Position numbers and translations under genes: made by a program
Assembly (NCBI RefSeq): GCF_000090795.2
Contig: NW_003546399.1
Coordinates: forward strand, 81,533 to 127,574
Origin: Amphimedon queenslandica
Taxonomy: Eukaryota > Porifera > Demospongiae > Haplosclerida > Niphatidae
Direction: 5' to 3'
Length of the DNA stretch: 46,042 nt
The notes under the pieces: model-generated
Told to the model about the DNA's origin: nothing
Database searches by the model: none
Seen by the model: the letters and a program-made list of their open reading frames with translations, nothing else
Part shown: positions 11,968 to 20,607 of the stretch, piece by piece
Layout of the letters: each line of letters opens with the position of its first letter
Numbering within the stretch: the stretch's first letter is position 1

Positions 11968-12290
11968 GGATGTGGGGTAGCTCTAGTGTTTTATCAAACC
12001 AACACGTGCTTTTATATTATTGATAGAATAAGGCTGTGAATATTCTAGGCTTCTAGCATAGAGAGGGGAATTTGCTCCAGCTGCTCAAAAAGCCCAGCCT
12101 GAGAGAGATGACATCTGGCATGCTGGAGAAATGTCTCCCTATTAGCAATAGCAGCGTAATCCGTGCACTGGAAGAGCAAAGTTTTATTGTTAAATAATAG
12201 TCATTAATAATGTTATGAGTCATTAATAATGTTATGAGTCATGAATAATGTAGAACACGTGTTGTTTTGATAAAATACTACCCCACATCC
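11968..12290. mobile_element. Inverted-repeat element upstream of NPC2-like copy 2
   Basis: The left end GGATGTGGGGTAGCTCTAGT runs on to TTTTATCAAACCAACACGTG; the right end is the reverse complement with minor differences (AACACGTGTTGTTTTGATAA ... TACCCCACATCC). The arms are about 40 bp. It separates the two halves of the hairpin seen intact before copy 1. No coding potential. No clear target duplication found. Confidence 0.68.
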
Positions 12291-12393
12291 AGTAGTACAG
12301 AACTTTGCAGGTTGTAGTCCACCATACCCTTCCCCGCAGGGTTGAAGGGTCTGGCCCCTAGACTACTGAGCTAGTGGTGATGCTCTCTCTCTT

Positions 12394-12400
12394 TATAAAG
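12394..12400 (+). promoter_or_regulatory. TATA box of NPC2-like copy 2
   Basis: TATAAAG 60 bp upstream of the start codon, in the context CTCTCTCTTTATAAAGT. The same box and context occur before copy 3, but not copy 1. Confidence 0.6.
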
Positions 12401-12453
12401 TGAAAGGCAACTTTAACCTCTCATTCCATTCCCCTCTTCTCTCTGATTTCATC

Positions 12454-13492
12454 ATGAAGACTTTTCTATTGTGCCTCGCTTGTCTAGTCTCTCTTGCTGC
12501 AGCTCAGATTGCACAATCTTGTTGTAAGTCTAACGTTAGTGATGCACCGATACACATTTTTCAAAACCGATATTAACCAGCCGATTATTTTGTGCAAATT
12601 GCATTAACATGGTACTTTTATGAAAATGTTTTTAAGAATAAAAATAGTCAATTGTTATCCTTAAAAGCAATCATTGATTAGTGTCATTAATATTTATAGT
12701 AGGTTCTTTTTTTTAAAAACAGCAGCATCTCTGTTTACTGTGTACTCAAACTGTTTTTAATGTTATTTTGTGGGAGTGGTTATTATTTTTATTAAAAATT
12801 GTTATACTTATCAACAGTTCTTATATCGGTAACTCTTTTTGGCTATACCGATATCAACCAATTTTGATAAAAATGGGCCGATACTGATATTTGTATTGGT
12901 ATCAGTGGATCACTATCTAACATGTTACCAATGGTGATAAAGACTGAGCTCTTTCCCTCTCTCTAGCTGACCATCCAGACAGTAAAGTATCAGTGTATCT
13001 TAGCTCTGTTAGAATTGTTGGTTGTGCCACCCCTCCATGCAAGTTCTATAAAGGAAGAAATCACACAGTAGCATACAACTTTAAAGCAAGTTAGTTGTAG
13101 CAAACCAGAGAAAAATTAGTATTATGACAAATAATCCCTCTCCATCTTTAATAGATGCTGATATTGATACAATGAATATAGCATGGTATGGGAAGGTTGT
13201 TGGTATCTGGGTTGAGTTACCAGGTGCCCTATCAGATCCCAATATTTGTAATAACATAGGTGTCAAATGCCCAATGAAGTCTGGAACCGAATATACTGTA
13301 GTTTATGGTGTCTTTGTTGATCCTAATTATCCGAGTGTAAGTAAAAACAAAAATGAGTGGAACTTATAGCTATAAATCATGTCACATACATTTTTCTTTG
13401 TTCCTCTCTAGTTGACTACACTAGCTGAAGCAAGGATGTCTGACTCTGCAGTTGAAGGTTGCTTTGCAGTTGAATTAGAGATAACAGGTTAA
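12454..13492 (+). CDS. NPC2-like secreted ML-domain protein, copy 2
   Basis: Four exons (12454-12523, 12967-13089, 13155-13336, 13412-13492) with exactly the same exon lengths as copy 1 (70, 123, 182, 81) and an open frame of 151 residues. The signal peptide is the same (MKTFLLCLACLVSL) and all six disulfide cysteines are kept. Differences cluster in the third exon (DTMNIAWYGKVVGIWVELPG, TVVYGVFVDP), the part lining the lipid pocket in NPC2, so ligand preference may have shifted. Intron 1 is enlarged by a 379-bp hAT-like element. TATA box at 12394. Confidence 0.9.
12537..12915. mobile_element. hAT-like MITE in intron 1 of NPC2-like copy 2
   Basis: The element starts TAGTGATGCACCGATAC and ends GTATCAGTGGATCACTA, imperfect terminal inverted repeats. 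It is flanked by an 8-bp target duplication, TCTAACGT (12529-12536) and TCTAACAT (12916-12923), one transition apart. The empty site survives in copy 3 (18229: TCTAACGTGTTAACAATGG), proving insertion after the NPC2 duplication. 379 bp, no transposase. 8-bp duplications are the hallmark of the hAT superfamily. Confidence 0.88.
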
Positions 13493-13579
13493 GTGGATCT
13501 CTCCCTCTGACTGTTGCTAAATACATTACATCTATTGTACTATTGATTTTGTTTAACTGTATCACAACCTTTTTGCTTT

Positions 13580-15119
13580 TTTGATCATGTTTTTCATTAT
13601 GATTTTGCCATGATTTTTTGCTAACAATAATAATAATAACAATAGTGACAATAAATTTCAGTCATGCCCATGCAGCATTCATGACGATAAATAAAAGTTA
13701 TTAATAATGATTGAGGATTAAAGTTCATTGAATATGCTATTACTGTTGCTTCCAGGCCCACAATCTTCGTGTGGCAAACATGTTGATTTGAGTAATTTGG
13801 GTCATTTTTGACCATTAGACTATTAAAAAGAGGACATAAAATACAAAAAAATAATTCAAAAAATGATTACTTTGGTAGATGAAGGTGTTCCAGCTGGTAT
13901 TCCACTCCTGAAGACAAAAGAGCATCCGCCAGTAGCAGCTGATGTAGTACTTGTGTCTTTGAAGAGTTGAAGGAGTGTGCTTAAGAAATGAGCCACACCT
14001 TGACCTCTGAGAGAGAGAGAGAGAGAGAGATACAGTGTGATCAAAGGATTAATGGTGACAGTTGACTTACTTTAGCTGATAGTGATAATGGTTCTACAGC
14101 AGTTTTGACTTCAGGAGCTGAAGTGAAAGAGAAAGAGAGTTGATAAAATAAAATAACACTCATTTGTACTTTGTAGCACAGTCAATGATGAGTTATCATT
14201 GATTAGATTTAAAATTGACTGACTGTTGTCATTGAATGTTAGCAGATCTGATCTAGCCTACAGTGTACAGGTGATAATAATAACAATTGACTAAAATCAT
14301 GTTATTCTTTCCAAAAGCTACTAATTTGAATTCACTCAAAATTTATATTTCAATTGTACATGGCATAAGGACATCAATACATGTAGATCAGACATAAAAG
14401 CAAATCCCTGCTTGAGCCAATTCTAATTAACTTTTGATTTCTGAAATGAGCTCTAGCTTAATTCTCTTACTTGGCTTCTTCTTCTAATAAATTCATCTCT
14501 CTCCAGTTTTTAGGCGGATTTACAATTATGATGCTAGTCCTGACGTTATATACGTTGACGCAGGAGTTGAATCTGGTTCAACCATAGATATTGTAGTCTA
14601 TAATATCTATGGTTCAACTCTAATGTAAAGCATGCGTGAAAAGGTTAAATCGCCTACGCTTTAGATTAAAAATTGACGTTACGTTGGCCCAGCGTAATAT
14701 TGTGAATCCACCTTTTCTCTTCTCTTCTTTGCTTCAATTTGAGAGTCATCATCACCTTCTTCTCCTTCTCTAAACTCAAAATCTCTCTCCATCTCTAAAA
14801 CATGTCAAGCAAAGTTTCCAACCCGGTCCTCTTTGGAGCAAAATGACTTGATCTAAAGAACCCATTCTTGAGATAAAGACCATCTTCACACCATAGATAA
14901 TACAAACACACAAATCACCCTCTGCGTCTGAAAATTATTATCATTAAAAATATACATTTACTTTATTATGCCTAATAAGAATCTGTCTTTGATATTTCTT
15001 AAATCAGCTTTATAATCATCAGCTAACTGCTTCCCACACAAGATAATACTATTAGTCATTGTGATCTTAAAGACACAGTACATTTATACATGAGCAACTT
15101 ACATGTATAGTTTATTTAT
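13580..15119 (-). pseudogene. Claspin 3'-end relic
   Basis: About 1.5 kb matching 18760-20020, the 3' part of the intact Claspin gene plus flank. Breaks: an 11-base deletion at about 13950 (the intact copy has a TTATCGTCC stretch here) shifts the exon encoding SFLKHTPSTLQRL; a 200-bp element sits at 14513-14712 in the exon encoding KKRRDRLERDEFI; and about 20 extra bases interrupt the exon near 14893. It ends abruptly at about 15119 where TADA2B sequence begins, so the upstream two thirds of Claspin is absent. Not functional as Claspin. Confidence 0.9.
14513..14712. mobile_element. 200-bp inverted-repeat element in Claspin relic
   Basis: The left end GGCGGATTTACAATTATGAT and the reverse complement of the right end, GGTGGATTCACAATATTACG, form terminal inverted repeats. 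The sequence interrupts Claspin homology between 'ctctccag' and 'ctcttctcttctttgc', which are nearly adjacent in the intact gene. Inside is a 20-bp stem (GTTCAACCATAGATATTGTA / TATAATATCTATGGTTCAAC). A partial relative, GGTGGATTTAAAATATTACG, occurs at about 42281. Confidence 0.8.
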
Positions 15120-15720
15120 TCAGTGAACTCTTGGTGACACTTATCAAGGTAAAACTATATACATGTATTCTCTATTCCATTATTCTCTGTGTCCCACTAT
15201 TAGGTATTGCATTGCTGACACAGAAAGAAAGAAAAGTTTGTGAGAAGTTAATCTTCTTTTATCTCCACGTCTCTTTCTAGATGTGTCATTCTCTTGGAAT
15301 ATCTTTATGTTACTGTATGTGTAATCATGTAAAGAGTCTCTATTTCAAATTTGGTCTGATTCTATCACCACAGGAAGAGTTTTTCGAAAGTTTGCTTTTT
15401 TCAAGCATGAAACACCAATTTTAAAATTTAATTTTTAATTTACAGCTTTTTGGAAAGCCTCAATATTTTTAATCCCTTTCTTAAAGGTGCTTTATTAAAT
15501 TAAAACCTATCTTTAGGGGAGCATGAAGAGCCTAATAAGATTCTTATATGGGACACTTGTATGGCTTCCTGCATAACATAGAATCTAATTTTTCCTTTAG
15601 GTAGCACCCTTAAAAGGAATCCCTGCCTAAGCCTTCGTTCCCAAAGTCTCTCCCTCGCAATACAAAATGTCACATCATCAAATACCTTCATAAAGCTGGT
15701 TTAATTAGTTAACTAACCAC
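15120..15720 (+). pseudogene. TADA2B 3'-exon relic
   Basis: It matches the last exons of TADA2B. 15120-15297 equals 9889-10055 (exon GDTYQG, intron, exon GIALLTQKERK, then MCHSLG), and 15600-15720 equals 10160-10270. Between them about 300 bp of unrelated sequence replaces the exon for the SWIRM middle. In the last exon an extra T in CCCTGCCTAAGCC makes a stop and shifts the frame. No upstream TADA2B sequence is present; it abuts the Claspin relic. Confidence 0.92.
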
Positions 15721-15796
15721 ACCCAAATTAATTGACTCCACCTCTCATCATGATTACCTCTCATTTTTAGACATTTTTATTTTAACATTTTCTATA

Positions 15797-17895
15797 TCAT
15801 TGAAAAGGTGTTGGTACATGTTTCCCGTCTTTACTGATTGCTAAGAATTTAAATCTTTCACCCATTTCCTCAGGACTCGTTAGCCATTGATAACTATTTA
15901 TTAAACCTCTCGCTACTTCAGGCTCCGCCTTCTCTAATAACACCTAGCAACAGTTGCCATAACAACAAGCATAACCAAGGTAACATACATCGAGTCTCTG
16001 TCTGATTCCCATCTGGTGTAGGAATTGGTTTTGTGTCACAGGGCCATGAGGGACACACCCTAATATTATAGATAAAGTTATGTAATTGTATTAGGTGATG
16101 TTAAATATAAATAATAAGGTTACAATAAAGTGTGTACATACACACCCAGTGGTTAACATGATACTTGTGACTATCATTCTATCAAATGATACCAATGCAC
16201 TAACACACACAAACAGATAGACACTAACTATGCTTAATATAGCCACACCTAATGTAGCCAGACTGTACATAGTTTGATAGTTACCTTGTGATTTTATGAT
16301 TTGTATTAAATGGCTGAAGTTCACGTCAGCTGTAAGGTCAACGCCACCAGGAGAAGAGAGGACGTCAACTTGCCTGTGACCACTGTAACCCTAACCAACC
16401 AATAACTATTATTATTATTATTATCTTTATTAAGTTACTCTAAAAGTGAAATCTTTTATTTCCACGTCTCCATAGTCGGCAATTAGGGCTCCCCCTCCAT
16501 TAGTCTTCACACGTCTTGATATCTCCTCAATGATTAATAAACCATCAGGACACACCTCAACCTCCTTGTACCTGCCACCTAGTAACTACAAGAAAAAATA
16601 TACATAAAAATACACTCCTACTCTCTTACTTGTGTATATGCCAGTGAAGCTGGTGTGGGATTTGGTGATTTGACAAATTTCAAGGATCTATTTACAAACA
16701 TTATATACACGACACATTAGCATCTATTTACTTTGTTTCAGTTTCAATATCAACAAATATCTCTCTCCACTCATTTTCCCCAATATCCTATGAATAGGCA
16801 ATTAATGAACCACACGACACCCACTAACGATGAATTGATGAATCGGCAGTACATCAAAAAACTCGTGAGCAATGAAATAATTAAAGCCTACAATTACAAA
16901 TAAATAAATAAATAAAAATAAATAACAATTACCATGGGGTACATTAGTTAGAGATGAATGCCAATGGACATTAATACCATTGCTCAACTGGATGCTTTCA
17001 CTCTCCTTCCCTTCAATATCTAATACAAGAGTAAGACACAGTTATTGTTATCAATAACATATGGTTATTATTAATCACTGCATTACTATTTTCACTAAAC
17101 AATAAATCATATTGTTAACATGTCTCCCGGTTAACATCATCAGCATAACACTGACTATACCATGTTGTTGTTGTTGTTGTTGTTGTTGTGATAAATCTGT
17201 TAGAGTCTCTCTTTGTTGGTGTCTCATGGTTGGACTGGCTTCTATCAAATGAATAACAAGTGATGGTAAAATGTCCTTTAACTGAGCAAACACCTAATAA
17301 AGAGAGGGAAAAAAGAGGAGACATAAGATAATTTTCTCTTCTCTCTCCCTCTATCTGTCTCTCTCCCCCTCACTCTTATCATATCTTTCATCATGGATCC
17401 TCTCCCCGGTCCTAGCTCTATCAAATGACATGGCGAAGGTCTCCCTTGTACCATCCAATCAGCCACCACCCACACACCTAGTAACTACCATAATGTAACA
17501 TCTAAAACCACACCCCTACCCCTTTACCTCTCCAAAGACTTGAGATATTTCTGGCGAAGTCACAAAATCTCCTTCACGTCCCAGTATGCCCTGCCCACCT
17601 TTCATATAATAACCCTGTAGTGTAGAGTGGAGGGAAGGTTTACAAATAATTAATAGATAATTACTGTGACTGGGTTTAACAAGCATTCCCTCATGTATCG
17701 TGCTACAGTCATTGGTCCTGTTGCCTATAAGGAAGGAGTGAAATCATCATTATTAAATATTTTAATAACCTTAATGAGGTTGTAAATACGTGATGAGGAG
17801 CTCCCACTACAGTAACATCCTCTACTGCTTGTCAAAATTCTTCCTATGGTATTTCTATAGAATAAATAGTGTCTTCCAAAAGCAGCAACACTCAT
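15797..17895 (-). CDS. NDUFAF7: NDUFAF7 / MidA, complex I assembly arginine methyltransferase
   Basis: Complete minus-strand gene of about 12 exons. Start ATG 17895-17893; exons 17895-17770, 17724-17665, 17614-17528, 17484-17374 and 17293-about 17159 splice in phase, and the last exon ends at TGA 15799-15797. The N-terminus is Arg-rich and acid-free (MSVAAFGRHYLFYRNTIGRI), as for mitochondrial import. Family marks in order: ATGPMTVARYMRECLLNPVT, EGDFVTSPEISQVFGE, the SAM-binding HLIELGPGRGS, FIAHEFFDVLPIHQF, EVCPDGLLIIEE, GGGALIADYG, and GPVTQNQFLHQMG. NDUFAF7 dimethylates an arginine of NDUFS2 early in complex I assembly. A short polyglutamine (about eight Gln, CAA repeats near 17163-17188) replaces a less conserved loop. 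The last exon lies tail-to-tail with the TADA2B relic. Confidence 0.92.
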
Positions 17896-18090
17896 TTTGA
17901 CTTATAGATTACACGTGGGTGGGCGTGGATAAACTTGTTTTTATTTAATTTGCTATTCTTGCACTGCCATCATTGAAACCAGACTGACAACACGTGACAC
18001 TGAATTGTTTGCTTTTTGCTGTACTGTTAGTCTCGCCAGTCAGCTCAGTGGTACGATCAGGTGGCTAGTGGTGTGCTATCTATCTCTCTC
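17896..18090. other. Intergenic, NDUFAF7 / NPC2-like copy 3
   Basis: Divergent starts (NDUFAF7 at 17895 minus, NPC2-like at 18154 plus) 258 bp apart. 'tttttgctgtactgt' at about 18015 is shared with 11866 upstream of copy 2, marking the left edge of the NPC2 duplication there. Confidence 0.45.
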
Positions 18091-18097
18091 TTTATAA
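18091..18097 (+). promoter_or_regulatory. TATA box of NPC2-like copy 3
   Basis: TATAAAG 63 bp before the start codon, same CTCTCTCTTTATAAAGT context as copy 2. Confidence 0.6.
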
Positions 18098-18153
18098 AGT
18101 AAAAAGCAACTTTAACCTCTCATTCCATTCTTCTCTCCTCTAAAGATTTCATC

Positions 18154-18744
18154 ATGAAGACTTTTCTGTTGTGTCTCGCTTGTCTAGTCTCTCTTGCTGC
18201 AGCTCAGATTGCACAATCTTGTTGTAAGTCTAACGTGTTAACAATGGTGATAATTAAAGAGCTCTTTCCCTCTCTCTCCAGCTGACCATCCAGACAATAA
18301 AATAACAGTGGATCCTAGCTCTGTTAAAATTGGTGGTTGCACCGCCCCTCCATGCAAGTTCTATAAAGGAAAAAATGGCACAGTGTCATTCAACTTTAAA
18401 GCAAGTTAGTTTTAACAAACCAGAGAAAAATTAGTATTATGACAAATTATCCCTCTCCATCTTTAATAGATGCCGATATTGCTACTATGAACGTCGCATT
18501 GTATGGAAAGATTGCTGGTATTTGGGTTGAGTTACCAGGTGGCCTACCAGACCCCAATATTTGTAATAACAAGAATGTAACATGCCCAATGAAGTCTGGA
18601 ACCGAATATAGTCCAGTTATTAATGTCTTTGTTAATCCTAAATATCCAAGTGTAAGTAAAACAAGAATTATAGCTAAAATGTGGCTGTATATATACATGT
18701 AGCTAAATCATATCAAAGACATTTTTCTCTGTTCCTCTCTAGAT
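18154..18744 (+). CDS. NPC2-like secreted ML-domain protein, copy 3, cut by assembly gap
   Basis: Exons 18154-18223, 18282-18404 and 18470-18651 have the same lengths and phases as in copies 1 and 2, with the signal peptide and five of the six NPC2 cysteines (QSC, GC..PPC, NIC..TC). The fourth exon should start at 18743 after CTCTCTAG, but only two bases precede a run of ten Ns, after which the sequence resumes in what is 3' flank in copy 2 (about 13594). The missing 81-bp exon, holding the last cysteine, is therefore probably an assembly loss rather than a true truncation. Coding differences (VALYGKIAGIWVELPGGLPD, KNVTCPMKSGTEYSPV) show it is a distinct gene. Confidence 0.85.
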
Positions 18745-18754
18745 NNNNNNNNNN
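18745..18754. other. Assembly gap (10 N)
   Basis: Ten ambiguous bases. By comparison with copy 2 the true sequence here should be about 180 bp, containing the last NPC2 exon. Confidence 1.
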
Positions 18755-18968
18755 TATGATTTTGCCATGATTTTTTGCTAATAATAATAATAATAACAAT
18801 GATAATAAATTTCAGTCATGCCTGTGCAGCATTCATGACAATAAATAAAAGCTATTAATAATGATTGAGGATTAAAGTTCATCAAATATGCTGTTACTGT
18901 TGCTTCCAGGCCCACGGTCTTCGTGTGGCAAAGAAATCGATTTCAGTAATTTGGGTCTTTTTGGACCA

Positions 18969-20575
18969 TTAGACTATTAAAAAGAGGACATAAAATACAT
19001 TTAAAAATAATTCAAACATGATTACTTTGGTAGATGAAGGTGTTCCAGCTGTCACTCCACTCCTGAAGACAAAAGAGCGTCCGCCAGTAGCAGCTGGTGT
19101 AGTATTTGTGTAGGACGATAATCTTTGAAGAGTTGAAGGAGTGTGCTTAAGAAATGAGCCACACCTCGACCTCTGAGAGAGAGAGAAAGAGAGTGTGTGA
19201 TCAAAGGATTAATGGTGTGTATTGGTGTCGATTGACTTACTTTAGCTGATAGTGATAATGGTTCTACAGCAGTTTTGACTTCAGGAGCTGAAGTGAAAGA
19301 GAAAGGGAATTGATAAAATAAAATAACAGTCATTCATACTTTGTGGCACAGCCAATGATGAGTTATCGTTGATTAGATTTAAAATTGACTGACTGTTGTC
19401 ATCGAATGTTAGCAGATCTGATCTAGCCTACAGATGATATAATAACAACTGACTAAAATGTTATTCTTTCCGAAAGCTAATAATCAGAATTCACTCAAAA
19501 TTTCTATACTTCTATTGTAAATATTGACATCATTATAGATCAGATGTATATAGGGAAATGACTGCTTGAGCCAATTCCAACTAGCTTTTGATTTCTCTAT
19601 CTTCCTTACCTGGCTTCTTCTAATAAATTCGTCCCTCTCCAGTCTATCTCTTCTCTTCTTTGCTTCAATTTGAGAGTCGTCATCTCCTTCTTCTCCTTCT
19701 CCTAACTCAAAATCTCTCTCCGTCTCTAAAAACATGTCAAGCGAGGTTTCGGAGCCAGTTCTCTTTGGAGCAAAACGACGTGATCTAAAGAACCCGTTCT
19801 TGAGATAAAGACCATCTTCACACAAATCACCCTCTGCGTGTGGAAAAATTATTATTATCATTAAAAATACATTTGTTACTTTATTATACCTAATAAGAAT
19901 CTGTCTTTGATGTTTCTTAAATCAGCTTTATCATCATCAGCTAACTGCTTCCTACACAAGTCATTGTGATGTTAAAGACACAGTACGTTTATAAATGTGA
20001 TACTTACATGTGAACTTTATTTACTTGATCCCATAACTCTCCCTCTGATAGGGGCACGTCTGACCCCGCCCCTTCCTCCTCCTCGTACGAGTCTCCGCCC
20101 ATTTCTTCCTCGTCATCATCCGACGCTATATCAGTTCCGGATAACTCTGCCTCACTCTCGACAAAATCTTTTAATCTTTCACTAAAATTAGATAGAATCA
20201 TAAAGCAGGTATGGTAACATTTTGACACAATGACATGTACCTTTGATCTGGTTGTTTGGACTTTGATTTTCGTTTCAAAGTCAGCATCACGTTGTCTTGT
20301 TCGTCTTCACTGCTCGTTGCCATTGCAATCTGTGTAGTTGAGGGAGCGGAGGGAAAAACCCCAGAACAAAGTCCGACCACGTCACTGAAGCTACACTGAG
20401 TACCTTCAGGACCATCCAGTCCTTTACTGAAGGATCCCGAGCACATTGCTTCAATCTGACTGAAGGAAGGATCTCCAGCTGTCCCCTTCCCTCCTCTGTC
20501 CTTATTCATAATACTGGTAATGGCTGAAAATGAAGACAACTTAGCTTCAGGCTGCCTCTTAGCACATAAAAATCT

Positions 20576-20607
<32 letters not shown>

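Noticed and set aside
13856-14044. 62-codon minus-strand frame as a small secreted protein
   Set aside because: It is an out-of-frame reading of the Claspin relic exon and its CT-rich intron.
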